Of a stretch of 42,095 nt of DNA, positions 1 through 9,206 are shown one piece after another. Positions within the stretch are counted from its first letter, which is position 1. Each line of letters opens with the position of its first letter. A program made the position numbers and the translations under genes. The notes under the pieces are model-generated. The model was given only the letters and a program-made list of their open reading frames with translations, did not search any database and was not told the DNA's origin. The stretch is from assembly GCA_017541145.1 (NCBI GenBank), contig JAFXZT010000022.1:1-42095 (forward strand). The letters are read 5' to 3'. This DNA comes from Bacteroidales bacterium. Lineage in GTDB: Bacteria > Bacteroidota > Bacteroidia > Bacteroidales > UBA3824.

Positions 1-766
1 CGAGATAGCACATAAAATTTTGAAAACTATAATCGTACTGTATTTGCTGCTGCGGCGTAAGTGCTGAGTACGATGCAAGTTCTTGAAGTCGCATAAATAG
101 CGGCTTTTCGTCCGTAAATGCTAAATTTGTTTCCATAGTTGACATATTTGATAAGTTGAATATCCATTTATCTATGCTGTTTTTACAGTCTGATTCTTTC
201 ATCTTTCTGTAAAATGGCATTTGTATTTTCCAATACTGAATCACGTCAGTATCAACGTAATGTTTCTCTTTTTCCATTAATAGAAAATGCGACAGAGGTT
301 CGGCATGTTCCGGGTCTTTATCTTTGAAGTTCATGAAGAAAACTCCGTAGATATTCTTCAAATGATAATCCCAATCTTTCTTTTTCTTTTCTCCGTTGGC
401 ATCGATGTAATTTAGATACCCTTTGCTTTGCTGGCGGGAAGCTGCTCGCGCCAAATAAAACACTATTCGTTCGGCAAAAAAGTCTTGTGAATCGTTTTGC
501 ATTTCAATTATAAACTCTTCACCGCTATCCGTAACACAATATACATCGTAAACTACTCGACGGCTGTCTTTATTTGTTTCGTCAAATTCTCCATCGGTAA
601 TTGTTACACTCGTGATATTTACAGTCGGGTCGTCTTTTTGTATCAAATCGTTGAGAAATCCGCGTGTTATCTCTTCGTCTTTGAAAATCCTTTTGAACCC
701 GAAATCTGTTGCCGGATCGATGTATTTAGGATGCCATTTTGAGCCGCTGTTTGTAGTGATATTCAT
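1..766 (-). CDS. Rpn family PD-(D/E)XK nuclease / putative transposase (3' end cut by window edge)
   Basis: The reverse strand is open from an ATG at 766 to the window edge, so about 255 residues are visible and the C-terminus is missing. The N-terminus (HPKYIDPATDFGFKRIF) and the segment with Asp74 (VVYDVYC), Glu88 and Gln90 (FIIEMQND) followed by FFAERIVFYLARA match the D...ExQ catalytic core of the PD-(D/E)XK family transposase/Rpn recombination-promoting nucleases common in Bacteroidota. Those proteins nick or cut DNA and are thought to promote recA-independent recombination. A short lysine-rich insert (GEKKKKDWD) follows the core. A -7-like box (CATCTTTG) lies at 783-790 on the minus strand, giving a very short leader. 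Family call is good; activity and mobility are inference. Confidence 0.8.
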   Translation of the reverse strand, partial: MNITTNSGSKWHPKYIDPATDFGFKRIFKDEEITRGFLNDLIQKDDPTVNITSVTITDGEFDETNKDSRRVVYDVYCVTDSGEEFIIEMQNDSQDFFAERIVFYLARAASRQQSKGYLNYIDANGEKKKKDWDYHLKNIYGVFFMNFKDKDPEHAEPLSHFLLMEKEKHYVDTDVIQYWKIQMPFYRKMKESDCKNSIDKWIFNLSNMSTMETNLAFTDEKPLFMRLQELASYSALTPQQQIQYDYSFQNFMCYL

Positions 767-867
767 AATCGTTTCATTTTGTACAAAGATGAATATTTTT
801 TATGAGAAAACAAAATAATTTTTCTTGAAGTTTTTGTAGTGTTGATTTTTGTTATCAATTGTAAAGG

Positions 868-902
868 TAAAAAAAATAGGAGAAAAAAATGATTTTCTCC
901 TA
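868..902 (-). terminator. Rho-independent terminator of the Ca2+ ATPase gene
   Basis: A perfect 10-bp stem (877-886 with 893-902) around the loop AAATGA is followed, on the minus strand, by a run of T. It lies just past the stop codon of the gene at 912-3752. Confidence 0.75.
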
Positions 903-911
903 CTTTATATG

Positions 912-3752
912 TTATTGTTTTTGGCTTTCTGTTGTCGGTTTTTTGATGAGGCGTTTTAATTCGCCAATCCAAAATACTAACGATGTTAAACCTATTATTG
1001 TTATCCAATCTGTCAGACTTAATGGTGTAACGTTGAACATCTTGCCGCCTAATTCTACAATTAAAATCTGTCCTACAAAGATTACAAATGCAATTGCTAA
1101 AAATCCTTTGCTTTCTTTCAGTTTGTAGAATGCGGATTTTCCGGTCATGAAGGCTTTGGCATTGAAGATATTCCAGAATTGCAACATCACAAATGTTGTA
1201 AAAAATATACTCAATTCGTATGCTGACACACCTTGATAATCACCAATTTGGAATGACAAAAGATCTGTCATGCTTGAGATGTCGGCGTGTTGGAAAATCA
1301 TTAAAAGTCCAAGTAAAAGTATTGTGAATAATCCTCCAACGCCAAGGATGTTGAATGACATCTTTTTGCTGATGATATTTTCTTTTACGTCACGAGGTTT
1401 GTCGCTCATTACGGCATGGTTGGGCGGTAATGATGCAAGAGCAATTGCCGCAAATGTGTCCATGATGAGGTTTACCCAGAGCATTTGTGTAACGGTAAGC
1501 GGCGATTCAGTTCCGGTAAAAGCGCCAATCAACACAATCAGACATGCTACAACGTTGATAGTCATTTGGAACATTATGAAACGTTGGATGTTTTTGTAGA
1601 GCGAACGTCCCCACATCACAGCGTTGGCAATTGTGCTGAATGAGTTGTCTTGAATTGTCATGTCCGAAGCCTCTTTTGCAACAGCTGTTCCGTCGCCCAT
1701 CGAAAGTCCTACGTCGGCAGAGTTGAGAGCCGGGGCATCGTTGGTACCGTCACCTGTAACAGCAACCACGTGATTCAATGATTTCAAAATCTTTACGAAA
1801 CGTTCTTTGTCGTTAGGTCTTGCGCGAGCAATGATTTTGATGTCGTTGGCGCGGTTTCTGAGTTCTTCTTCAGAGGCTTCGGCAAATTCGGTTCCGGTAA
1901 TGATATTCTTGTCTGTGTCGTTTTCTGTCCAAAGTCCTATTTGACGGCCGATTTCTTTTGCTGTATTTGTAGTATCTCCGGTTACGATTTTTACTTGTAT
2001 TCCTGCATTTTTACAATCCATAATTGCGCCCGGAACTGCCTCACGAACAGGGTCGGTAATTCCGAAAATGCCTGCAAGATTCAGTTTCTCGCAACTGAGT
2101 TTTCCGTCGGTAAAGATATTTGCAGTTTCCGAAAGTTCTTTGTAAGCAATTGCCAAGGTTCTCATGGCTTTGTTTTGATAGCCGGTGAGTGTTTCGAGGT
2201 ATTCTTTTTTGGTCTCGGCAGTGATGTCACAAAGATCAAGTATGATTTCCGGAGCACCTTTTACGTAAAGCATATTTTTACCGAGGGTTTGTGATTTTAC
2301 CATTGTTGCCATGTATTTGTTCATGGTGGTAAACGGCAAACGGTCGATAATTTCTACATGTTCTCTAATATCTTGATAGTTGATATTCTGAGAGTTGAGC
2401 CAAAGTAACAATGCGCCTTCGGTCGGATTGCCGATAGCTTTTATTTTGCCGGGCTCCGATTTGTCGAGATTGGCTGTAGAATTGGCAGCAATTGCTTCTG
2501 TTACAATTTGTTGATTTTGTTCCAAAGTTTTTGTAGCCGATACTTGCATTTGATTTTTTGTAAGAGTACCGGTTTTATCAGTACAAATCACCGAAGTAGC
2601 GCCCATTGTTTCGCATGAATGCATTGTTCGAGGCAATGTGTTCTCTTTCATGAGTTTGCGCATACTGAATGCCAAACTTAATGTAACACTCATCGGCAAT
2701 CCTTCGGGTACTGCTACTACAATTAATGTAACGGCAATCATTATTGTATTGAGCAAATATGTTGCAAACTCGATACTGAACAGTTGCGGGTTTTCGGTTG
2801 TAGTAAAATAAATTATCAAACGTCCTACAATGATAAGTCCGCCGATAACATTACTTGCAGTAGAAATCAGTTGAGCCAAACGGTCAAGTTTTTGACTGAG
2901 CGGAGTTGGTTCGCCTTCGTCAACTTGAGCTGCCTCAAATACTTTTCCGGCTTCGGTTTTGTCGCCAACACGTATTACTTTTGCAGTGCAGTATCCTTCG
3001 ATTACGATTGTTCCTTTCATAATTTGATTAGAAGGGTATGTTGCTTCTTTGTCAAATTCTTCGGGATTTGTAGTTTTTGCGCATTGAAGTTCGCCGGTGA
3101 GTGACGATTCGTTGATATTGAGATTCAATGATTCCAACAATTCGCAGTCTGCCGGAACTTCTTCGCCGGCTTCCAACAAAACGATGTCACCAACAACGAT
3201 ATCTTTGCGGGGAACTTGGCAAGTATTGTTGTTGCGTATTACTTTTACTAAAGTGTCGTCGTTTACTTCGTTGAGACTTTGGAATGTTTTTTCGTTGCTT
3301 TTTTCAAGAAAATATGCAACTCCGGTTGCCAAAATCAAAGCTACAATAATTCCAACGGGTTCAAAAAATACACTTGAATCGGCTCCTGCAATTTCATACT
3401 CGTAAATCGAAATTCCCATCGAAAGTATGAATGCAATAATCAAAATTTTGAACAATGGATCGTTTACGGCTCCGAAAAATGCTACAATTGCCACAAGCAA
3501 AGTTGATACTCCTACAATTGTAGGCATCATCCAAATTTTTGTGCCGATGCTGTCTTGATAGATAAATGCAGCAACGATACTTGTCACAAAAAGTAAAAAC
3601 ATGGCGATTACAAATCCGCTTTTACATGTTTCTTTAATTTGTGTCCAAACCGTTTCTTTCTTCGGCGGAGTCAGGATGTTCACTCCGTTTTTTTTGCGGC
3701 TTTCCAATACTTCTTGATCGGTTAAGCCGATGAAATGTTTGTTTGTTTTCAT
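912..3752 (-). CDS. Calcium-translocating P-type ATPase (PMCA/SERCA-like, type II)
   Basis: The 946-residue product has the full P-type ATPase layout. Glu221 of the actuator-domain TGE motif is present (TGEL rather than the more usual TGES). Pro349-Glu350 sits in the M4 motif VAVPEGLPM, where Ca2+ is bound. Asp392 of DKTGTLTK is the residue that becomes phosphorylated, and Asp668 lies in TGDGTNDAP. Two hydrophobic pairs precede M4 and six C-terminal membrane segments follow the P-domain (from about residue 730). It should pump Ca2+ out of the cytoplasm using ATP. It is monocistronic: its own terminator follows, and a TACCTTTG box precedes it on the minus strand. The type II Ca2+ class is clear; the exact ion is inferred from the family. 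Confidence 0.93.
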   Translation of the reverse strand: MKTNKHFIGLTDQEVLESRKKNGVNILTPPKKETVWTQIKETCKSGFVIAMFLLFVTSIVAAFIYQDSIGTKIWMMPTIVGVSTLLVAIVAFFGAVNDPLFKILIIAFILSMGISIYEYEIAGADSSVFFEPVGIIVALILATGVAYFLEKSNEKTFQSLNEVNDDTLVKVIRNNNTCQVPRKDIVVGDIVLLEAGEEVPADCELLESLNLNINESSLTGELQCAKTTNPEEFDKEATYPSNQIMKGTIVIEGYCTAKVIRVGDKTEAGKVFEAAQVDEGEPTPLSQKLDRLAQLISTASNVIGGLIIVGRLIIYFTTTENPQLFSIEFATYLLNTIMIAVTLIVVAVPEGLPMSVTLSLAFSMRKLMKENTLPRTMHSCETMGATSVICTDKTGTLTKNQMQVSATKTLEQNQQIVTEAIAANSTANLDKSEPGKIKAIGNPTEGALLLWLNSQNINYQDIREHVEIIDRLPFTTMNKYMATMVKSQTLGKNMLYVKGAPEIILDLCDITAETKKEYLETLTGYQNKAMRTLAIAYKELSETANIFTDGKLSCEKLNLAGIFGITDPVREAVPGAIMDCKNAGIQVKIVTGDTTNTAKEIGRQIGLWTENDTDKNIITGTEFAEASEEELRNRANDIKIIARARPNDKERFVKILKSLNHVVAVTGDGTNDAPALNSADVGLSMGDGTAVAKEASDMTIQDNSFSTIANAVMWGRSLYKNIQRFIMFQMTINVVACLIVLIGAFTGTESPLTVTQMLWVNLIMDTFAAIALASLPPNHAVMSDKPRDVKENIISKKMSFNILGVGGLFTILLLGLLMIFQHADISSMTDLLSFQIGDYQGVSAYELSIFFTTFVMLQFWNIFNAKAFMTGKSAFYKLKESKGFLAIAFVIFVGQILIVELGGKMFNVTPLSLTDWITIIGLTSLVFWIGELKRLIKKPTTESQKQ

Positions 3753-3799
3753 TTTATTTTGTGTTTTATTTTGTATTTATTTTTGATTGATTGTTGATG

Positions 3800-3807
3800 C
3801 AAAGGTA
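3800..3807 (-). promoter_or_regulatory. -7 promoter box of the Ca2+ ATPase gene
   Basis: TACCTTTG on the minus strand fits the Bacteroidota TAnnTTTG consensus. A TTTG lies upstream at 3823-3826, but the 15-nt spacing is shorter than usual. The start codon is at 3752. Confidence 0.5.
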
Positions 3808-4041
3808 GAACTTTAGATGAGACAAAAAAATGTTTTGGAGAACCTTTCACCGGCAACATCCCGAAAATTATATAATTCGTATTAAAAAAATGATTTTGTA
3901 AAATTCGATAAATCAATCAGTTGAAAATATAATCAGCAAATTTTTTAAAAATCGCACATTTTAGGTCATTTTTTTTTGAGACTAGTTGAAAAATTGGTCG
4001 TTTTTTTGAAAAATGTTGAAATAAAAATTTTTTAAATAACT

Positions 4042-4072
4042 TTTGGAAGATAACAAAATCAATTTATCTTTG
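4042..4072 (+). promoter_or_regulatory. Promoter of fbp (-33 TTTG / -7 TATCTTTG)
   Basis: TTTG at 4042-4045 and TATCTTTG at 4065-4072 are 19 nt apart, a textbook Bacteroidota sigma-70-type promoter. The predicted start near 4079 leaves a leader of about 14 nt. The rest of the gene-free stretch 3753-4092 is AT-rich with nothing else recognisable. Confidence 0.75.
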
Positions 4073-4092
4073 TAGCAAGAAAACCTAGTATT

Positions 4093-6075
4093 ATGATGCT
4101 AAACAGACCTTTAAAAGAAATTATTGAGGACGAGAGATATTTAAAACTTTTGTCCGAAAAATATCCAAATACCGACAGTTGTTCTACAGAAATTATTAAT
4201 CTCGAGGCAATTCTCAACCTCCCGAAAGGTACAGAACATTTTCTGAGTGACCTTCATGGCGAAATTACAGCTTTTGAACATGTATTGAAAAATGCGTCCG
4301 GCGTTATTCGTCGCAAGGTGGACGATATTTTCGGAATGAATATGCGTCAAACCGACAAAAATGCTCTTTGTTCACTTATTTATTATCCGGCTGAAAAATT
4401 GGCTTTGGTTCGTACTCAAGAAAAAGATATCGACGATTGGTACAGAACTTCGCTTTATCAGCTTGTAGCAGTGGCGCGGGTGGTTTCTCGGAAATATACT
4501 CAAAGTAAAGTTCGCAAACTTTTGCCGCCGGAATTTTCGTATATCTTGGAAGAACTGCTCTTTGAACCTCAGAACGAACCTGATAAACAAAGTTATTATG
4601 CTCAGATTATCAATACAATTGTTGATATCGGACGTAGCGAAAAATATATCATCGCCATCGCCCAATTGATTCATCGACTTGTAATTGACACTTTGCATAT
4701 TGTTGGCGACGTTTTTGACCGCGGTCCGGGTGCCGACGAAATTATGGAAACTTTGGTAAGTTATCACGATTTTGACATCCAATGGGGAAATCACGACATC
4801 TCATGGATGGGGGCTGCGGCGGGAAATTTGGCTTTGATTGCGAATGTTGTAAGAATTTCGATTCGTTATGCCAACGTCGAAACTTTGGAAGAAGGATATT
4901 CGATAAATCTTTTGCCGCTTGCAACATTTGCTTTGGATACCTACGGCGACGACCCTTGTGATATTTTTAAGGCGTGCGAGTTTGAAGAAAATTCAAGAAT
5001 TACGCGGTCGATGCAATTGATGTCCAAGATGCACAAGGCGATTTCGATTATTCAGTTCAAGTTGGAAGGTCAAACGATAATGCGCCGTCCGGATTTTCAC
5101 ATGGAAGATCGTTTACTTTTGGATAAAATTGATTATCAAAACGGTACAATTACACTTGACGGCAAAACTTATGAACTTACAGACAAAAATTTTCCGACAA
5201 TAGATCCAAAAGATCCGTATCGTCTCAGCGATGAGGAAGAACAATTGATGATTCAGCTTTATCATTCGTTTACAAGAAGTGATAAATTGCAAAATCACAT
5301 GCGTTGTATTTATAAGCACGGAAGTTTGTTTTTGGTTCGTAACAATTGTTTACTTTATCATGCAGCCATTCCGTTGAACGAAGACGGAACATTCAAAGAT
5401 GTCAACATCATGGGACAAAAATACCACGGACGTGCACTTATGGAACGTTTCGATCAGATAATCAGAATGGCGTATTTCGGTAAGAAAAATACAGAAGATC
5501 AGCAAATTGCGTTGGATTACATGTGGTATCTTTGGTGCGGATACGATTCTCCATTGTACAACAAAGACAAGATGACAACTTTTGAACGTTATTTTATCCA
5601 AGTAAAAGAATTGAGCAAAGAAGAAAAAGGTCCGTATTACGAACTCGCAAATACTTCTGATACATGTGATTACATCCTTCGTGAGTTTGGACTCGACCCG
5701 GCAAAATCAAGAATTATCAACGGACATATTCCGGTGCGAACTACTCAAGGCGAGTCACCGTTGAGAGCGGGCGGCAAACGACTTGTAATTGACGGCGGAT
5801 TCTCCAAACCGTATCACAAAACTACAGGAATTGCCGGTTATACATTGATTTACAATTCTCACGGATTGCAACTTGTTCAGCACGAGCCATTTGAGAGCAA
5901 AGCAAAAGCTGTGGAAGAAGGTTCGGATATTCATTCGCGTGTTCAGCTTGAGGAATTTAAATATCATCGAATGCTTGTAAAAGATACCGACCGAGGCATG
6001 GAATTAATGCGACAGGTTGACAATTTGAAAAAGCTCTTGATGGCTTATCGTCAAGGTGTTATACGAGAACGATAA
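4093..6075 (+). CDS. fbp: Fructose-1,6-bisphosphatase, class III
   Basis: The 660-residue protein is of the class III fructose-bisphosphatase type found in Firmicutes and Bacteroidota and unrelated in fold to E. coli Fbp. It hydrolyses fructose 1,6-bisphosphate to fructose 6-phosphate in gluconeogenesis. Calcineurin-like metallophosphatase motifs are visible: FLSDLHGE near residue 51, HIVGDVFDRGPGADEIM near 197, and IQWGNHDISWMG near 229, plus the C-terminal INGHIPVRTTQGESP. Length is as expected for the family. An in-frame ATG ATG pair makes the start ambiguous by one codon; either fits the promoter at 4042-4072. The gene stands alone and ends at a bidirectional terminator shared with topB. 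Confidence 0.95.
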   Translation: MMLNRPLKEIIEDERYLKLLSEKYPNTDSCSTEIINLEAILNLPKGTEHFLSDLHGEITAFEHVLKNASGVIRRKVDDIFGMNMRQTDKNALCSLIYYPAEKLALVRTQEKDIDDWYRTSLYQLVAVARVVSRKYTQSKVRKLLPPEFSYILEELLFEPQNEPDKQSYYAQIINTIVDIGRSEKYIIAIAQLIHRLVIDTLHIVGDVFDRGPGADEIMETLVSYHDFDIQWGNHDISWMGAAAGNLALIANVVRISIRYANVETLEEGYSINLLPLATFALDTYGDDPCDIFKACEFEENSRITRSMQLMSKMHKAISIIQFKLEGQTIMRRPDFHMEDRLLLDKIDYQNGTITLDGKTYELTDKNFPTIDPKDPYRLSDEEEQLMIQLYHSFTRSDKLQNHMRCIYKHGSLFLVRNNCLLYHAAIPLNEDGTFKDVNIMGQKYHGRALMERFDQIIRMAYFGKKNTEDQQIALDYMWYLWCGYDSPLYNKDKMTTFERYFIQVKELSKEEKGPYYELANTSDTCDYILREFGLDPAKSRIINGHIPVRTTQGESPLRAGGKRLVIDGGFSKPYHKTTGIAGYTLIYNSHGLQLVQHEPFESKAKAVEEGSDIHSRVQLEEFKYHRMLVKDTDRGMELMRQVDNLKKLLMAYRQGVIRER

Positions 6076-6101
6076 AATTCTGTTTTGGAAAATTTTTATA
6101 A

Positions 6102-6140
6102 AAAAAGAGGAAGCCGCGATACTTGTGACTTCCTCTTTTT
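6102..6140. terminator. Bidirectional terminator between fbp and topB
   Basis: A GAGGAAG stem (6107-6113) pairs with CTTCCTC (6129-6135) and is flanked by A5 and T5 runs, so it works as an intrinsic terminator in both directions between convergent genes. Confidence 0.8.
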
Positions 6141-6143
6141 ACA

Positions 6144-8153
6144 TTATTTGTAGCAATAGTCAACAAGAGAAAAAATTCTTGCCAACGGTGCGTAATTGCC
6201 GAGTTCTTTGCAAGTGTTGGTCATTTTTTTGATAAAATCTTCGAGTTTGCCAAGATACTCGTTTTCCTTGATTGAGCCGTCGGCTACAAGGTTGAGACCT
6301 TTTTCCCAACTTGCTGTAAGTTCGGGGTTTAAGAGCGGTTTTATAGAAGCTTTTACAACTTCGTATACCAATTCGCCAAGTTTTGCCGGAGTGATAATCT
6401 GAGTTTTTGTATTAAGGTTCAAGTATCCGATTTTTACCAATTTAGATAGAATTTCGGCGCGAGTTGCTGACGTGCCAATTCCGCGACCTTTTACCAGAGC
6501 TCGCAACTCTTCGTCCTCGATAAATTGTCCCGCGTTTTCCATCGCAAGTATCAACGAACCGGAATTATATCGTTTCGGCGGTGTGGTTTCGCCGTCTTTT
6601 ATCTCGTAATTGTCAACATGAAGTTTTGAACCCTTTTTCAATTTTCCGACAACTTCAAAACTTGTTTCCGAAATCATTTCTTCACCGGAATTTGCATTTG
6701 CGCCTTGCGATTTGTCGTCAGGTTGTTGGTTTTTGTCCTGACCGAGTACTTTCAGATAGCCCGGATTTTCCAACGCCTTGAAGTTAGAGAAAAACATCTC
6801 GTTGCCAACTTTTAGTTTTATTGACATCTTTCTGTATTCAGCCGGAGGATAAAATATTGAAAGAAAACGTCTTACAATTCTGTCGTAAACTTTTTGAGCC
6901 GTATCATCGCAACTTGTAAGAGCCGGAAAACCTTGTCCCGTTGGAATTATCGCGTAGTGGTCGGTGATTTGTTTGTCGTCGGTATAACGCGATTTGTCGA
7001 TTTTGGCAAAAAGTCCGTGTGCTTTTATATCTTTCAGAAAATCAACATATTCCGGACGAGTTGCAAGTCCGTGAAGATTTTTCGTAATCTCTTTGGCAAC
7101 CGCGGTGGAAAGTACGCGGGCATCGGTACGAGGATAAGTTACAAGTTTTTTCTCGTACAATTCCTGAACGTATGCCAAGGTTTGATCCGGCGAAATCTTA
7201 AAAAGTTTAGAACATTCGTTTTGCAATTCGGCAAGGTTGAAAAGCAACGGAGGATTTTTCTTTTCCTTTTTCTTCTCGATAGATTCCACAATTGCCTCGT
7301 TTGAAGTTGCTTGAAGGTCTTTTATAAGTTGCTCGGCATCAGATTTTTGTTTGAAACCGTTCTCCTTATAAAGTTTTGGCGAATTGAAATATTGAGAGCC
7401 TTCTACGGCACGCCATTCACCGTCAATTTTGCAAGATTCAAGCGAAAAGTATCCTAAAATTCTATAAAATGCAGTTTTCTTGAATTTACGGATTTCTCTC
7501 TCGCGTTTTACCACCATTCCGAGTACGCAAGTCATAACACGACCCACCGAAACCGCCACATTTTTATCAAGTTTCAAGTGACTTTTCAGCATGTTGCCGT
7601 ATTTTATCGTAAGGATTCTTGAAAAATTGATACCCATAAGATAATCCTCTTTGGCGCGGAGATACGCAGCATCCGAGAGTGCGTCGTAAGAGGAGAGAGG
7701 TTTGGCGTCCTTGATACCACGGCGAATTTCTTCTTCGGTTTGAGAGTCAATCCAAACTCGTCTTTTGTCCTTAGTATCAGGCACTTTCGCCATCATGTCA
7801 ACAAGGCGGTAAATATATTCTCCCTCGCGTCCCGAGTCCGTACAGACATAAATTCTGTCAACATCCTCGCGATTGAGCAGTTTGCTTACAATATCAAATT
7901 GTTGTTTTACGTTTGGAATTATTTCGTAGAGAAATTCTTTTGGAATAAAAGGTAGAGTTTCTTCTCGCCAACGTTTTAGATTAGCATCATAAACCTCTGG
8001 ATACGACATCGTTACAAGATGTCCGACACACCATGTTACAACAGTGTTTTGACTTTCCTGATATCCGTTGTATTTCTGATATTGCTCCTTCAAAGCCACT
8101 GCAAATTGCTGTGCTACAGAAGGTTTTTCGGCGATGAATAATTTTTTTCCCAC
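6144..8153 (-). CDS. topB: DNA topoisomerase III (type IA)
   Basis: The 669-residue protein starts with a Toprim domain (GKKLFIAEKPSVAQQ, then TDSGREGEYIYRLV near residue 106). The catalytic tyrosine is Tyr340 in LVTYPRTDARVLS, and a type IA C-terminal gate motif follows (GRGIGTSATRAEI near 555). It cuts and passes single DNA strands to decatenate replication and recombination intermediates. The start appears to be GTG at 8151-8153: no ATG fits better, and a TATCTTTG box at 8170-8177 puts the transcript start only about 10 nt upstream. No conjugation genes are nearby, so this looks like a housekeeping copy, although topB is often carried on Bacteroidota conjugative elements. Confidence 0.93.
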   Translation of the reverse strand: MGKKLFIAEKPSVAQQFAVALKEQYQKYNGYQESQNTVVTWCVGHLVTMSYPEVYDANLKRWREETLPFIPKEFLYEIIPNVKQQFDIVSKLLNREDVDRIYVCTDSGREGEYIYRLVDMMAKVPDTKDKRRVWIDSQTEEEIRRGIKDAKPLSSYDALSDAAYLRAKEDYLMGINFSRILTIKYGNMLKSHLKLDKNVAVSVGRVMTCVLGMVVKREREIRKFKKTAFYRILGYFSLESCKIDGEWRAVEGSQYFNSPKLYKENGFKQKSDAEQLIKDLQATSNEAIVESIEKKKEKKNPPLLFNLAELQNECSKLFKISPDQTLAYVQELYEKKLVTYPRTDARVLSTAVAKEITKNLHGLATRPEYVDFLKDIKAHGLFAKIDKSRYTDDKQITDHYAIIPTGQGFPALTSCDDTAQKVYDRIVRRFLSIFYPPAEYRKMSIKLKVGNEMFFSNFKALENPGYLKVLGQDKNQQPDDKSQGANANSGEEMISETSFEVVGKLKKGSKLHVDNYEIKDGETTPPKRYNSGSLILAMENAGQFIEDEELRALVKGRGIGTSATRAEILSKLVKIGYLNLNTKTQIITPAKLGELVYEVVKASIKPLLNPELTASWEKGLNLVADGSIKENEYLGKLEDFIKKMTNTCKELGNYAPLARIFSLVDYCYK

Positions 8154-8169
8154 GTATCTATATTTTTTG

Positions 8170-8177
8170 CAAAGATA
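8170..8177 (-). promoter_or_regulatory. -7 promoter box of topB
   Basis: TATCTTTG on the minus strand matches TAnnTTTG exactly. It implies a leader of about 10 nt before the GTG start of topB; no clear -33 TTTG is seen. Confidence 0.5.
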
Positions 8178-8251
8178 AGAAAGTTGGGTTATAAATCCGA
8201 ATTTTGTGTATAGATTTTTTTGTAAAAATTCGTATTTTCATAATTATTTTC

Positions 8252-8259
8252 TATCTTTG
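8252..8259 (+). promoter_or_regulatory. -7 promoter box for the 8328-10877 gene pair
   Basis: TATCTTTG matches TAnnTTTG, about 70 nt before the first ATG. No well-spaced -33 TTTG is visible. Confidence 0.45.
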
Positions 8260-8327
8260 TGCACTCATTTCAAACTTCTTAGCGTACAGGAATATTTTTT
8301 TATAAACTTCAATTTTTTTTATAGTTT

Positions 8328-9182
8328 ATGGATTTTGACAACAAGGATTTAGATAATTTCAAATCCTTCAAAATATATATTCCGTGTGATTTGTTGTTGC
8401 ATATTTTGCAAATTTTATTGTTTGCTTTGTGTTCTGGCGGCTGCATTATGTTGATTTTGTGGTTGTTGAGTACTTCTAATTTTTTAACATTGTTTATTAT
8501 CGGCGTCATAATTTTGATACTTTCGGTATTTTATAATATGCGTCCGTTGCGTTTGGTTTTATCGTCGATTTATACTAGTTTTGTATTTGAAAAATTTGAA
8601 ATGATTTTTCCCGGATTGCAAAGATGTTCTGTCAACAAAAAAGATTATAACTTAGCAAGTTACGGACTTTATCCGGCTACAAAAATCACATGCAAGCGCG
8701 GTGTAAGTTTTGAAACCGGAAACGAAAAAGTTGTATTTTGTGAATTGAATTTCTATGACAAAATCCAACAAAATAATTACAAAACATTTTGTTTGAAATT
8801 TAATCTTGAAATTGATTCTGGTGTTCAGCTTATATCTGCTGTAAAACCTTTGAATTGTAATTTGAAGTTGGAAGCCGGTTTGCCGGTTATGAATACTTTT
8901 TTCATGAATTACAGTTCGGGTGATGTTTCAAAGTTATCGGGTTTGGTGGATTATAGTTTTTCGCAAAAACTTGCAAAAATTCATATAATTTGCGGATATT
9001 CTTTCAAGATGATTTTGAATGGTAAAACACTTTATATACTTTGGGATAGGAAAAGAGATAATTTTGTGTTGTCAAATTTCTTTTTCTTCAGTACCAGAAA
9101 ACGTGTAAAAGCGGATTTCAAACAGTTGGAACAATTTTATTTGATTTCAAAAGAAATTTCCGGAATCGAATCAAAAGGTTGA
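8328..9182 (+). CDS. Membrane protein of unknown function, one repeat unit (distantly DUF3137-like)
   Basis: I do not recognise this 284-residue protein with certainty. Two adjacent membrane helices (about residues 23-45 and 48-67) are followed by a soluble domain of about 210 residues rich in Phe, Leu and Lys. The pattern MNTFFMNYSSGD...ILNGKTLYILWDRKRDNFVLS near the C-terminus resembles the end of DUF3137-type proteins (two TM helices plus a cytosolic domain), but this is a weak memory-based match. The next gene (24 nt downstream) appears to carry the same unit twice, so the two are probably co-transcribed and related. Function unknown. Confidence 0.7.
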   Translation: MDFDNKDLDNFKSFKIYIPCDLLLHILQILLFALCSGGCIMLILWLLSTSNFLTLFIIGVIILILSVFYNMRPLRLVLSSIYTSFVFEKFEMIFPGLQRCSVNKKDYNLASYGLYPATKITCKRGVSFETGNEKVVFCELNFYDKIQQNNYKTFCLKFNLEIDSGVQLISAVKPLNCNLKLEAGLPVMNTFFMNYSSGDVSKLSGLVDYSFSQKLAKIHIICGYSFKMILNGKTLYILWDRKRDNFVLSNFFFFSTRKRVKADFKQLEQFYLISKEISGIESKG

Positions 9183-9206
9183 AATATTTTGCTGTGAAAG
9201 AGTATA

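Noticed and set aside
1..911. Complete insertion sequence around the Rpn-type gene
   Set aside because: No terminal inverted repeats or target duplication are visible, and Rpn-type genes usually occur singly without IS ends.
6144..8153. Conjugative-element cargo because of topB
   Set aside because: No relaxase, tra genes, integrase or att-like repeats are nearby; the neighbours are housekeeping genes.
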